A DNA stretch of 13,284 bases, taken from contig JAFUWW010000095.1 in NCBI GenBank assembly GCA_017471085.1, positions 1 through 13,284 on the forward strand, read 5' to 3'. The stretch is from Bacteroidales bacterium. Its GTDB lineage: Bacteria > Bacteroidota > Bacteroidia > Bacteroidales > UBA932. Of this stretch, positions 1 to 8,740 are shown piece after piece. Numbering within the stretch: the first letter of the stretch is position 1; the number at the start of each line of letters is the position of its first letter. Made by a program: the position numbers and the translations under genes. A model generated the notes under the pieces. That model saw only the letters and a list, made by a program, of their open reading frames with translations. It did no database searches and was not told the origin of the DNA.

Positions 1-1080
1 GTGGGCCGCGCCCGTGCCAAAAACGGCGGATTCTCTTCCAACGACGAACGGGAAGACACCCTGAACCAGCTTCTCACGGAAATGGACGGATTCGGCACCA
101 ACAGCGGCGTCATCGTCCTGGCTGCCACCAACCGTTCCGACATCCTGGACCAGGCCCTCATGCGCGCCGGCCGCTTCGACCGGCAGATCCATGTGGAACT
201 GCCCGAACTCAAGGAGCGGGAAGAGATCTTCCAGGTCCATCTGAGGGACATCAAGCTGGGGAACGATTTCAACGTGGAATTCATGGCCAAACACACCCCC
301 GGCTTCTCCGGAGCCGATATCGCCAATGTCTGCAACGAGGCCGCCCTCACCGCTGCCAGACGCGGCCACAGCGCCGTGATGCAGCAGGATTTCCTGGATG
401 CCGTCGACCGCATCATCGGCGGTCTGGAACGCAAGTCCAACACCATCATGACTCCGGCCGAAAAACGGACTACCGCCTATCATGAGGCCGGTCACGCCCT
501 GGTCGGATGGCTGCTTCCCTATGCCGATCCCGTTTTCAAGGTGAGTATCATCCCCCGCGGGAACGCGCTGGGACTTACCTGGAGTTTGCCGGAAGAAAGG
601 AAGAACTGGTCCAAGTCCATCATGATGGACCGCATGAGCGTCCTCCTCGGCGGCCGCGTAGCGGAAGAAGTCCTGAACGGGGAACCTTCGACAGGCGCCC
701 TGAACGACCTGGAACGGATGACAGGCATGGCCTATGCCATGATCCAGTACTACGGCATGAGCGAGAAAGTGGGACCCCTCTCTTTCTATGATTCAACCGG
801 CTCCAGAGGATACAATCTGGTAAAACCCTATTCGGAGAAGACTGCCGAACTGATGGACCAGGAGGTAAAAGACCTGATCGGTGAAGTACACGACCGCACC
901 CGGAGAATCATCGATGAAAACAAAGAAGGTTTTATGCAGTTAGGTGCATTACTTCTTGAAAAAGAAGTTATCTTTGCAGAAGATATCGAGCGGATCCTGG
1001 GTCCCAAGGTAAAACCGGCGGCGGACGACCGCTTTGAAGAAGACCTTCCGGCCGCTCAGGAAGAATCTGCAACTGCATGA
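1..1080 (+). CDS. ftsH: ATP-dependent zinc metalloprotease FtsH (5' end outside window)
   Basis: This is the C-terminal 359 residues of FtsH, a membrane-anchored AAA+ protease that degrades misfolded membrane proteins and short-lived regulators. The first codon (GTG) is internal: it reads as the V of the family's DAVGRAR segment, so the membrane anchor, Walker A and Walker B lie upstream of the window. Visible are the second region of homology (VLAATNRSDILDQALMRAGR, with the arginine finger region), the AAA lid (GFSGADIANVCNEAA), the zinc motif HEAGH (visible residues 161-165) and the probable third zinc ligand, an Asp in GALNDLERMT (about residue 236). The acidic C-terminal tail looks disordered, as is usual in the family. 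The TGA stop overlaps the cdsA start codon (ATGA), so translation is probably coupled. Nothing suggests damage to the visible part. Confidence 0.97.
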   Translation: MGRARAKNGGFSSNDEREDTLNQLLTEMDGFGTNSGVIVLAATNRSDILDQALMRAGRFDRQIHVELPELKEREEIFQVHLRDIKLGNDFNVEFMAKHTPGFSGADIANVCNEAALTAARRGHSAVMQQDFLDAVDRIIGGLERKSNTIMTPAEKRTTAYHEAGHALVGWLLPYADPVFKVSIIPRGNALGLTWSLPEERKNWSKSIMMDRMSVLLGGRVAEEVLNGEPSTGALNDLERMTGMAYAMIQYYGMSEKVGPLSFYDSTGSRGYNLVKPYSEKTAELMDQEVKDLIGEVHDRTRRIIDENKEGFMQLGALLLEKEVIFAEDIERILGPKVKPAADDRFEEDLPAAQEESATA

Positions 1081-1883
1081 ATACAACCGTTAAACGCAGC
1101 CTTGTAGGCATTGTTTTCCTGATCATCATGATCGGGGGCATGCTCTACCTGTATCCTGTCCTCTTCCTCCTCATCCTCATCGGGATGATGGAGGAATTTT
1201 TTCGGATGACCCTCGGGAAAAAGCACCCCGGTGTCAGGATAGCGGCCATCGTGACAGCCGCCGCTGCCTTTATCCTTTGTGTTCTGGCCGGAAGGAACCT
1301 GCTTCCGGTCCGCTGGCTGGGCGTCAATGCCTTTACGCTGCTGGCCCTGCTTATCTTCATGATCACAGACCACCGGGACTTCAAGGACTACTCCTATGTA
1401 TTCACGGCCTTGCTGTATATCGCCCTTCCGCTGTGCCTGCTGCCGTTTTTCGTAGAGCGTGCCGGTGCCATGCTGCTGCTCTCATTCTTCATCCTCATCT
1501 GGGTGTCGGACGTCGGCGCCTATTGCTTCGGCATGGTGTTCGGGCAAAAAATATGGCCGGCCAAACTCTGTCCGGAAATCTCACCCAAAAAGTCCTGGGC
1601 GGGGGCTCTGGGAGGCCTGCTGGTCACCCTGCTGGCAGCGTATATCCTTCAGTTGCTGAATATGCTGCCGTTCTCCCTGGCACATGTCTTCATCCTGGGA
1701 ACCATCATGAATGTTACCGGTGTTTTCGGAGACCTCTTCGAATCCCTCTGGAAACGGCAGTTCGGGATGAAAGATTCAGGAACCATCATGCCCGGGCACG
1801 GAGGCATGCTGGACCGCTTCGACAGCTCTCTCTTCGCCATCCCCGCCGGCACTTTTTACTTGATATTAAACGGACTTGTCTGA
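1077..1883 (+). CDS. cdsA: Phosphatidate cytidylyltransferase (CDP-diacylglycerol synthase)
   Basis: CdsA converts phosphatidic acid and CTP into CDP-diacylglycerol, the branch point of phospholipid synthesis, in the inner membrane. The 268-residue protein is mostly hydrophobic, with about seven or eight predicted membrane segments. Near the C-terminus it carries the family signature: SLWKRQFGMKDSG then PGHGGMLDRFDS (residues about 223-250). The conserved loop SPKKSWAGALGG lies at about 169-180. The length is normal for the family. The start ATG at 1077 overlaps the ftsH stop by four bases, and psd follows three bases after the stop, so the three genes are probably one operon. CDP-diacylglycerol feeds phosphatidylserine synthase (not in this window), whose product is the substrate of the next gene. 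Confidence 0.96.
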   Translation: MNTTVKRSLVGIVFLIIMIGGMLYLYPVLFLLILIGMMEEFFRMTLGKKHPGVRIAAIVTAAAAFILCVLAGRNLLPVRWLGVNAFTLLALLIFMITDHRDFKDYSYVFTALLYIALPLCLLPFFVERAGAMLLLSFFILIWVSDVGAYCFGMVFGQKIWPAKLCPEISPKKSWAGALGGLLVTLLAAYILQLLNMLPFSLAHVFILGTIMNVTGVFGDLFESLWKRQFGMKDSGTIMPGHGGMLDRFDSSLFAIPAGTFYLILNGLV

Positions 1884-1886
1884 GCT

Positions 1887-2570
1887 ATGAGCATGAATTG
1901 GATAAAAATAGACAATGATTCCTATGGAACCATCCTGGTAAGCTGGTGCATCTGTGCCCTGTTTATTTTTCTCACGGCCCATTTTATCCATAACCTTTGG
2001 ATAAGCATCCCCATCGCCGTGGCTCTGGTGATTTTCATGGTATTCATTACCTGGTTCTTCCGCGTCCCAAACAGGACGGCCCCCAGCGCCCGTGACAACC
2101 GCCTCGTCACTTCGGTGGCAGACGGCAAAGTGGTCATCGTAGAGAAAGTCTTCGAAAAGGAATACCTTAAAAAGGAATGCATCCAGATCTCGGTCTACAT
2201 GGATTTCTTCGACGTCCACTGCAATTTCTGGCCCATCAACGGAGAGGTTTCCTATTACAAGTATCACCCCGGAAAATACCTGCTGGCGTTCCATCCAAAG
2301 TCTTCGGAGCTCAACGAGCACGCCTCTTCCAGCCTCAGGAACGAATACGGGGAAGTCTTCTTCAAGCAGATTGCCGGCACCTTTGCGCGCCGCATTGTCT
2401 GCTATTCGGAACCCGGCAACCTGGAAAACAGGGGAGATCAGTGCGGCGTCATCAAATTCGGCTCCAGGATCGATCATTTTGTCCCGCTGGACGCTGATAT
2501 TAAAGTAAAGGTAGGCGACAAGGTCCGGGCCGTCGAGTCCGTCATCGCCGTCCTGCCCGACAAGGCCTGA
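1887..2570 (+). CDS. psd: Phosphatidylserine decarboxylase proenzyme, short type
   Basis: Psd decarboxylates phosphatidylserine to phosphatidylethanolamine at the inner membrane. It cleaves itself and turns a serine into the pyruvoyl cofactor. The 227-residue protein fits the short type common in Bacteroidota, not the longer proteobacterial form. Two N-terminal membrane segments span about residues 14-58. The conserved ADGKVV stretch is at 78-83, and the self-cleavage site is the Gly-Ser of IKFGSRIDHF (G192, S193), followed by a short alpha chain. The ATG at 1887 is three bases after the cdsA stop; a second ATG at 1893 is possible and would remove two residues. The stop is three bases from the convergent ispG stop, and I see no hairpin terminator between them. 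Confidence 0.95.
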   Translation: MSMNWIKIDNDSYGTILVSWCICALFIFLTAHFIHNLWISIPIAVALVIFMVFITWFFRVPNRTAPSARDNRLVTSVADGKVVIVEKVFEKEYLKKECIQISVYMDFFDVHCNFWPINGEVSYYKYHPGKYLLAFHPKSSELNEHASSSLRNEYGEVFFKQIAGTFARRIVCYSEPGNLENRGDQCGVIKFGSRIDHFVPLDADIKVKVGDKVRAVESVIAVLPDKA

Positions 2571-2573
2571 CAA

Positions 2574-3824
2574 TTATTTCCGGTCTTCTTCGATAAGAGC
2601 CACGAGCTTGTCCACAGCCTCCGCTTCCGGAATATGGCGCAGGACAGGCTCTTTTCCTTTATAGAGGGTCACCTTGCCGGCGCCTTCACCCACATAGCCA
2701 TAGTCGGCATCGGCCATTTCGCCGGGGCCGTTTACGATGCATCCCATCACGGCAATCACCACATTCTGAAGGTGGGACGTGCGGGCTTTCACCGCCTCGA
2801 ACGCCTCCTGCAGGTTGTACATGGTCCTTCCGCAACCGGGGCAGGCGATGTATTCGGGCTTGTAGAAACGCCGGCGGCAGGCCTGCATCAACTCATCGGC
2901 CAGATAATTCCCAAAGGGAAGATCCGGGAAAGACACCTCGTCCATTTCCCGGTCGATCAGCGGCTTCCCGTAATCGCAGGCCGCCTTCAGGATGATTTCC
3001 TCCCTTTCCGACAGGCCGGAAGGGGCAGGGGCGTCCGAGTAGCGATGGGCCAGATACTGAGCGACAGGCACCTCATTCTCAGGCGCTTCCGTAAGAGATA
3101 CACGCACCGTATTGCCGATTCCCTCCGCCAGCAGGGTAGAGATGGCAACGCACGACTTGATCCGACCCGTGTCGCCGTTCCCGGCCTCCGTGACACCGAC
3201 ATGCAGGGGGAAGACCACGCCCTCCCGCTGCATCATGGCGGCAAGTTCACGATAGGCCGATATCATCACAACCGTATTGGAAGCCTTGAGCGAAACCACC
3301 ACATTGTAGAAATCGGCCTCGATGCACATGCGGACCCATTCCATGGCAGCCAGCGCCATAGCATGGGGGGTGTTGCCGTACTGGTCCACGATATACCGGC
3401 CGAGAGAGCCATGGTTGAGTCCTACGCGGATCGCGGTTCCATGCTCCTTGCACACCTGAAGGAACTCGGCGAAGCGTTCGCGGGCCTTCTGGTGGTCCGG
3501 ATGGAAATTGCCGGGGTTGATCCGGACCTTTTCCACCACCTTGGCCGATGCGATGGCAATCTCCGACGAGAAGTGGACATCGGCTACCAGAGGGGTATCG
3601 TATCCCATGGCGCGGAAGCGGCGGCGGATTTCCGCCAGGCATTCCACATCCGAGAGGGCGGGGACGGTGATGCGGATGAGCTGCGCGCCCGCATCGGCCA
3701 CCCGGACAGCCTGCGCCAACGTGGCTTCGATGTCCGAGGTATGGGTATTCAACATGGTCTGCGGGACGATGGGGTTGTCTCCTCCGATCAGGACCGGTCC
3801 CACTTTCACAACACAAGTCTTCAT
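2574..3824 (-). CDS. ispG: 4-hydroxy-3-methylbut-2-enyl diphosphate synthase (IspG/GcpE), intermediate-length form
   Basis: IspG is the iron-sulfur enzyme of the MEP isoprenoid pathway that reduces MEcPP to HMBPP. The 416 residues comprise a TIM-barrel domain (about 1-255; VRINPGNF, ASNTVVM, HVGVTEAGNGDTGRIKS) and a C-terminal cluster domain with CPGCG (C328, C331), GCIVNGPGE (C362) and the Glu ligand E369. Both halves resemble the long Bacteroidota/chlamydial/plant class, but the large inserted domain of that class is reduced to roughly 60 residues (about 262-322). I chose the start at 3824, four bases after the upstream stop. The longer possibility starting at 3884 would overlap the upstream gene by over 50 bases and add residues absent from the family. 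It is the last gene of the six-gene minus-strand array. Confidence 0.95.
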   Translation of the reverse strand: MKTCVVKVGPVLIGGDNPIVPQTMLNTHTSDIEATLAQAVRVADAGAQLIRITVPALSDVECLAEIRRRFRAMGYDTPLVADVHFSSEIAIASAKVVEKVRINPGNFHPDHQKARERFAEFLQVCKEHGTAIRVGLNHGSLGRYIVDQYGNTPHAMALAAMEWVRMCIEADFYNVVVSLKASNTVVMISAYRELAAMMQREGVVFPLHVGVTEAGNGDTGRIKSCVAISTLLAEGIGNTVRVSLTEAPENEVPVAQYLAHRYSDAPAPSGLSEREEIILKAACDYGKPLIDREMDEVSFPDLPFGNYLADELMQACRRRFYKPEYIACPGCGRTMYNLQEAFEAVKARTSHLQNVVIAVMGCIVNGPGEMADADYGYVGEGAGKVTLYKGKEPVLRHIPEAEAVDKLVALIEEDRK

Positions 3825-3828
3825 AGCT

Positions 3829-4698
3829 TTAACGATTGTTTTGCTGCTGGACGATCTGTCTTGCCATCTTGCGCAGCTGGGCACGGGAATGTCCGTTGCG
3901 CGGAGTCAGCTGATAATAGAGCCCCAGCGTGATGCCGGCATCCAGGGGATAGCCGAAACGATAATAGTACGCACTGTAATAGTCCGGATTCCAATAGGGA
4001 CTCCAGCCCCATTTGACATGGACGGTCACATGCAGTTCGAAGGGGTCGAACATGAGGCCGAATCCCAGGCCGCCTTTCAGTCCATAGGAAATGCGTCTGT
4101 CGTAATCCTTGAAGGCATGTTCGTAATTCTGAAACGACTCGGATTCTGCATAAGTCTCTTCCGGGATGCGGGTGATGGCAGAGCGGTAGCCGCCATAGAG
4201 CCCCACCTTCGCCAGCAACTTGAAATGGTCGCCCACATCCAGATGAAGGTGGGTGAGCATATAGATCTCCGGGACGGTGATCAGCGCTTTATAGGCGCCG
4301 GATTCGGTAAAGATGGAGCCGGTTTCCTTGCTCCGCTTGAATTCGTACCCTTCGTAGTTCTGCTGGGCTCCGATCTCCAGGCCCATATTGGGGAACATGC
4401 CGAACATGGTATAATAGCGGATGAGCGAGAATCCGTACACGGGATACTGGATCTGCCAGCGCACATAGCGCACCGGGTTGAAGAAGCCGTACTGGAAGGC
4501 GGCACCGCCATAGACGCCCACCATCCAGTAATTGTTGGGCTTGGCGGCCTTTAAAGAGACCGTGTCCAGATAGGTATCCGTCACTTGGGAGGGGAGGGAG
4601 AAGAACTCCTCGTCCAGGTTGATCTTGTCATCTTCCTGGGCAAAGGAAAGGCTGAAAGCGGCCAGAAGGGCAGCGAGAAGGGCAAACAGTCTTTTCAT
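3829..4698 (-). CDS. Secreted probable outer-membrane beta-barrel protein of unknown function
   Basis: I do not recognise a named family. The 289-residue protein begins with a clear signal peptide (MKRLFALLAALLAAFSLSFA, probable cleavage before Q21). The mature part is rich in Tyr, Phe and Gly, with alternating hydrophobic stretches that read like transmembrane beta strands (YWMVGVYGGAAFQYGFF, FKLLAKVGLYGGYRS, ISYGLKGGLGFGLMF, DAGITLGLYYQL). That is the usual look of small Bacteroidota outer-membrane barrels. After the barrel the C-terminus is basic and rich in Gln (RAQLRKMARQIVQQQNNR), so the protein does not end in the typical aromatic beta signal. The start overlaps the lipoprotein stop by four bases (ATGA), which suggests the two are made together and may act together in the outer membrane. 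Function is unknown. Confidence 0.85.
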   Translation of the reverse strand: MKRLFALLAALLAAFSLSFAQEDDKINLDEEFFSLPSQVTDTYLDTVSLKAAKPNNYWMVGVYGGAAFQYGFFNPVRYVRWQIQYPVYGFSLIRYYTMFGMFPNMGLEIGAQQNYEGYEFKRSKETGSIFTESGAYKALITVPEIYMLTHLHLDVGDHFKLLAKVGLYGGYRSAITRIPEETYAESESFQNYEHAFKDYDRRISYGLKGGLGFGLMFDPFELHVTVHVKWGWSPYWNPDYYSAYYYRFGYPLDAGITLGLYYQLTPRNGHSRAQLRKMARQIVQQQNNR

Positions 4699-6488
4699 CG
4701 GAACAATTCCTCCATATTTAAGTTCCAGACCATTTCCGACCGCTCCAGAACCCGGATCAGGAACGAATCCTCCACTTTGAAGAACTGCACTTTCTCCGGC
4801 TGACGGTGCTCCAGCAAGTTGCCCGTATCCACGATATTGTTCCGGTTGATGTCTTCCGTCATCCGGATGCAGTAGGAGCCGGCCTTCAGATAAGGGAACA
4901 GGACCGTGCCGTCCTCCACTACGATGAAGCTGCGGATGACCTTGTCCCGTTTCTCGTTGAGCAGTTCGATGATATACTTGTTGTTCACTCCGGTCAGTTC
5001 CAGCGAGATGGATCCCAGTTTCTCGTCGGTGGGCAGCGTGACCTTCACCAGGGAACTGTCGTTGTAATAGCCGTTGATGTCGCGGAACCGGCGGTGCGGC
5101 ACCCGCAGGATATAGTCAAAACCTTTCTGGAACGGTTCATCGGGCATTACCCGGAACTTGCGGAGATTGGTGGAATCCCTGATCAGAGTGACCGGAACGA
5201 TGGTTTCCTGCTGCCGGGGATTCACGGCCCGGAGCTTGAGCGAATCCCATCCGTCCTCGATCAGGGGATACTTGAATTCCAGTTCATAGCCGTATTGCTC
5301 CACCGTAGCGGGATCGGCCGTCGTGGTATAGACGCACAGCGTATCTTCATGCTTGATGTCCTTGGTGGAACTCTTCATCATCTCCGCTTTCTTCTCTTTG
5401 CTGAGCGCCAGTTTCACGAGTTCGTCCGTAGGCTTGGACACGCCGTTGGTGTCGGTCTTGTCGTAATTGACCACCAGCTGCAGCGTATCCGGCATTTTCC
5501 GCTGGTCGTTCACCCACAGTTCCAGCGAGTCCCGCTGCAGGTTGAACTGGGAAATCAGTTTTTCCCGCGGAAGGCCCTTGATCCGCATGTCGTGGATGAC
5601 GGCATTGGGCGCCATGAATGTCAGATAACCCGTCCGGGCATCCACCCTTTCCTTCTTCACGATATACTGTTTGGACGGCGTCTCGCGGAACAGGCTCAGT
5701 TCCAGGTCGGCCTTCCTGGCCAGGCAAAGCGCAGTGTCCTTCATGTCGAATTTTTTGAATTCGTACAAGGTGTCGTTGATGATCCTGGTTGGCCTGAAAA
5801 GCGTATCCAGGAAGGCCACGGTTTCCGTTTCCGGCTCGTAGATATTGTTGTTGTTGGCATCCCTGATGGCATAGACCCGGTAGAGCGTGTCTTTGATGTT
5901 CCTCAGACTGAAGAAGCCCCAGTCGTCGGTGTGGGCGGCCGCATCGGGCCGGTGTTTCAGGATGGCCGAATCGGCATGGTCCTTATAGAAGAGGACGGTG
6001 GCCCCTTTCACCGGCATCAGGGTGTTGCAGTCCTGGACCAGCCCTGTAACACACATGGAATCAATTTGTTCTCCCGTAGAGAAAACCAGCGTGTACCCAG
6101 GGTACAGGTTTCCTTCGTTATTGTCGGCGATGGCGCCGGTAAGGTCCAGCGTGTAGGTCGTATTGGGCGCGAGGTCCTCCTCGAACGTGACGACCACGGA
6201 TTTGCCTTTGATGGCAGCCTTGGGCTTTTTCTCCATCGGGGGAGAGAGGAACACGCCGTTGGCGTCCTTGATCTTCACATACTCGTTGAACGTGAACTTG
6301 ATGGTGGTATTGTGCACCGGAACGTTCACCTCGCCCGGAAGGGGAGAGATCTTCACGATAACGGGGGGAATCGTGTCCTTGGGACCGCCGGAGGGCGAAG
6401 CGGTGGTATTGGCGCACCCCGAAGGGAACATCATCACACCGATGACCAGCGCGGCGGGTATGAGGGGAAGAAATTTGCTCAGTTTCAT
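4695..6488 (-). CDS. Lipoprotein with N-terminal Ig-like (Big_5/SbsA-type) domain
   Basis: This 597-residue lipoprotein has a hydrophobic signal and a lipobox ending PSGC, with the lipidated Cys at about residue 25. The residues after it (ANTTASPSGGPKD) carry no acidic run at positions +2 to +5, so the known Bacteroidota surface-export signal is not obvious. The Ig-like domain follows at about 40-135 (DTIPPVIVKISPLPGEVNVP, then LAPNTTYTLDL and a YTLVFSTGE edge). A second beta-rich segment has DANNNNIYEPETE. A similar segment recurs near the C-terminus (DINRNNIVDTGNLL), so two similar acidic/Asn loops flank a long middle region I cannot assign. The family is widespread in Bacteroidota and of unknown function. 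Its start overlaps the RelA/SpoT stop by four bases, and its stop overlaps the next start by four. Confidence 0.88.
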   Translation of the reverse strand: MKLSKFLPLIPAALVIGVMMFPSGCANTTASPSGGPKDTIPPVIVKISPLPGEVNVPVHNTTIKFTFNEYVKIKDANGVFLSPPMEKKPKAAIKGKSVVVTFEEDLAPNTTYTLDLTGAIADNNEGNLYPGYTLVFSTGEQIDSMCVTGLVQDCNTLMPVKGATVLFYKDHADSAILKHRPDAAAHTDDWGFFSLRNIKDTLYRVYAIRDANNNNIYEPETETVAFLDTLFRPTRIINDTLYEFKKFDMKDTALCLARKADLELSLFRETPSKQYIVKKERVDARTGYLTFMAPNAVIHDMRIKGLPREKLISQFNLQRDSLELWVNDQRKMPDTLQLVVNYDKTDTNGVSKPTDELVKLALSKEKKAEMMKSSTKDIKHEDTLCVYTTTADPATVEQYGYELEFKYPLIEDGWDSLKLRAVNPRQQETIVPVTLIRDSTNLRKFRVMPDEPFQKGFDYILRVPHRRFRDINGYYNDSSLVKVTLPTDEKLGSISLELTGVNNKYIIELLNEKRDKVIRSFIVVEDGTVLFPYLKAGSYCIRMTEDINRNNIVDTGNLLEHRQPEKVQFFKVEDSFLIRVLERSEMVWNLNMEELFR

Positions 6489-8740
6489 AATTCGCTCCTT
6501 GAAACATTGTCGATGCCTTCAATGGAAGACAGTTTGCGGATCATCTTTTCCAGGATGTCGCGGGAATTCACATACAGGTCGATATAGCCTTCGAACAGGC
6601 CGCTCTCGGCCGACAGGTTCAGCCGCCGCATGTTCACGCCCATGACCAGGGAGAGATACCGGGAAATCTCGTTGAGAAGTCCCATGCGGTCGATGCCGCG
6701 CAGCGACAGACGGACCAGGAAAGAGGTCTCTTCGGCCTTTTCCAGCCACTTGGGCACAACAACCCAGTCTCCGTGCATGGCAGCGATGCTCTCGGCGACA
6801 GGGCAGCTTTTCTTGTGGATGGTGACGGTTCCGTCCGGAGCCTTGAAGCCGACCACGGGATCGCCGGGGATCGGATTGCAGCAACTGGCGATGGCGAATT
6901 GAGGGTCGTCCGGACCGCCGCTGCCGATGAGATAAGTCTCGGAAGCGGCTGATGCCTTCTCCTTTTCTTCCTTCTCGTCCCGGCGCAGCACCTTCCGGAG
7001 CCAGGAAAGACGGTTGCCGGAAGAACGCTTGAGGATATCGGCCAGATTGGAAAGATTCTGCGTGCCGATGCCGATCCGGAAGAAGAGTTCCTCGCGGGAT
7101 GCCACATTGTAGGCCACCTCAATTTGCTGGAGTGTCCGCTCATCGCACTTGTAACCGAGCGCTTCCACCTGCGTCTCCAGGGTGGTCCGGCCAAATTCCA
7201 CGGTCTGGCGGCGTTCGTTCTTGAAATAGTCCATCACCAGGTTCCGGGCCCTGTGGGTAACCAGGAACTGCAGCCATTCATGCTGCGGTTTTCCATCCTC
7301 GGCCGTGATGATCTCGATCTTGTCTCCCGTCTTGAGCACGTGGCTGAGCTTCACCAGCCGCTGGTTCACTTTGGCCGCGATGGCTTTGCTTCCCACCTCC
7401 GAGTGGATCAGATAGGCAAAATCCAGGGCCGTGGCGCCTTTCTGGATCGTGCGCTGTTCGCCCTTGGGCGTATAGACATAGATCTCGGCGCTGGTAAGGT
7501 CGTTGTGGATGATGTCCAGCAGTTCCAGGGCGTTGACGTCCGGATTCACCAGGATATCCTTGATCCGGGAAAGCCAGGCGTCCATCTCATGGTCGCCCTC
7601 TCCCAGATAGCCGTCTTTCTTGTAAGCCCAGTGGGCGGCGATGCCCTTTTCGGCGATATCATCCATGCGGCGGGTGCGGATCTGCACTTCCACCCAGACC
7701 CCCGTATTGCTGAGCAGGGTGCAGTGCAGCGATTCGTAACCGTTGGATTTGGGATGCTTGACCCAGTCTCTCAGCCGCTCCGGCATGTACCGGTAAATGC
7801 CCGTGATGATGGAGAAGATATGGTAACACTGGTCGCGTTCGGATTCTTCGGTCTGCCTGTCGGCATCGAAGATGATCCGGATGGCGTACAGGTCATAGAC
7901 CTCGTCGAAGGGGATCTGCTTCACCTGCATCTTGTGCCAGGCGGAATACGGAGTCTTCACCCGTTTCTTGATCTCAAACTTGAATCCGGCCTTCTCCAGG
8001 GCCTCCGATACAGGCTGCACGAAATCTTCCATCTCCTTCTCCCGCTCTTGGATATTCTTGTCGATACGGGCGGTGATATCGGCATAAGCCTCCGGTTCCT
8101 TGTATCTGAGCCAGATGTTCTCCAGTTCCGATTTGATGCTGTACAGACCCAGCCGGTGCGCCAGGGGGATGAAGATGAACATGGTCTCCGACAATATCTT
8201 GTCCCGCTTGTGTTCCGGCATGTGCCCGATGGTCCGGCAGTTGTGGAGCCGGTCGGCCAGTTTGATGAGCACCACGCGGACATCGTCGTTGAGGGTGAGG
8301 AGGATCCGCTTGAAATTCTCGGCCTGGAGACTCTGCTGCGAGAGGTCCGTATCCCGTTTCTGTTCCGTATCCAGTACGTTCTTGATCTTGGTCAGGCCGT
8401 CTACGAGGGAGGCGATTTTGGTACCGAACTCCCGCTGGATGTCCTCCACCGTATAGTCCGTATCCTCCACCACGTCGTGCAGCAGGGCGGCCGAGATGGA
8501 TTTATATCCCAGGCCGATATCGTCCACCACGATCTGCGCGACGGCGATCGGATGCAGCATGTAGGGTTCTCCGCTGCGGCGGCGCACATTCCGGTGGGCG
8601 TCATTGGCAAATTCGAAGGCCTTCTGCACAACGGCCAGTTCCTCCTCCGACGCACAGCGCCTGCGGGCCGATTCCCTCAATACGGAATAGTCCCTTTCAA
8701 TCACATCATAATCCTGCTGGGTAAATTCGGAAAAACTCAT
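6485..8740 (-). CDS. Bifunctional (p)ppGpp synthetase/hydrolase (RelA/SpoT homologue)
   Basis: This enzyme makes and degrades the stringent-response alarmone (p)ppGpp in the cytoplasm. The 751 residues show the full long-RSH order. The HD hydrolase has its metal residues intact (H63, H88-D89 in LLHDVVED, D163 in KLADRLHN). The synthetase has YSAWHKM, VYDLYAIRIIFD (catalytic Asp about 283), SNGYESLH and EVQIRT (Glu about 351). Next come the TGS domain (about 418-478, VYTPKGEQRTIQKGATALDF), the conserved-cysteine region (IASCCNPIPGDPVVGF, about 617-632) and a C-terminal ACT domain (about 673-745). Both active sites look intact, so I call it bifunctional. It overlaps the YihY gene upstream and the lipoprotein downstream by four bases each. 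I left the symbol blank because rel, relA and spoT are used inconsistently in this phylum. Confidence 0.96.
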   Translation of the reverse strand: MSFSEFTQQDYDVIERDYSVLRESARRRCASEEELAVVQKAFEFANDAHRNVRRRSGEPYMLHPIAVAQIVVDDIGLGYKSISAALLHDVVEDTDYTVEDIQREFGTKIASLVDGLTKIKNVLDTEQKRDTDLSQQSLQAENFKRILLTLNDDVRVVLIKLADRLHNCRTIGHMPEHKRDKILSETMFIFIPLAHRLGLYSIKSELENIWLRYKEPEAYADITARIDKNIQEREKEMEDFVQPVSEALEKAGFKFEIKKRVKTPYSAWHKMQVKQIPFDEVYDLYAIRIIFDADRQTEESERDQCYHIFSIITGIYRYMPERLRDWVKHPKSNGYESLHCTLLSNTGVWVEVQIRTRRMDDIAEKGIAAHWAYKKDGYLGEGDHEMDAWLSRIKDILVNPDVNALELLDIIHNDLTSAEIYVYTPKGEQRTIQKGATALDFAYLIHSEVGSKAIAAKVNQRLVKLSHVLKTGDKIEIITAEDGKPQHEWLQFLVTHRARNLVMDYFKNERRQTVEFGRTTLETQVEALGYKCDERTLQQIEVAYNVASREELFFRIGIGTQNLSNLADILKRSSGNRLSWLRKVLRRDEKEEKEKASAASETYLIGSGGPDDPQFAIASCCNPIPGDPVVGFKAPDGTVTIHKKSCPVAESIAAMHGDWVVVPKWLEKAEETSFLVRLSLRGIDRMGLLNEISRYLSLVMGVNMRRLNLSAESGLFEGYIDLYVNSRDILEKMIRKLSSIEGIDNVSRSEL

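Noticed and set aside
2571..2573. Possible bidirectional terminator between psd and ispG.
   Set aside because: Only three bases separate the stops, and I see no stem with a T-run in the adjoining coding ends.
3825..3884. A longer IspG start at 3884.
   Set aside because: It would overlap the upstream gene heavily and adds residues unlike the family; ATG at 3824 fits the 4-base spacing of the array.
2634..3932. A 432-codon + strand open frame opposite ispG.
   Set aside because: The opposite strand has complete IspG motifs; this frame has none and starts inside that gene.
4806..6587. A 593-codon + strand open frame opposite the Ig-like lipoprotein.
   Set aside because: It mirrors the codon use of the real gene on the other strand, has no recognisable domains or signal, and is expected in GC-rich coding DNA.
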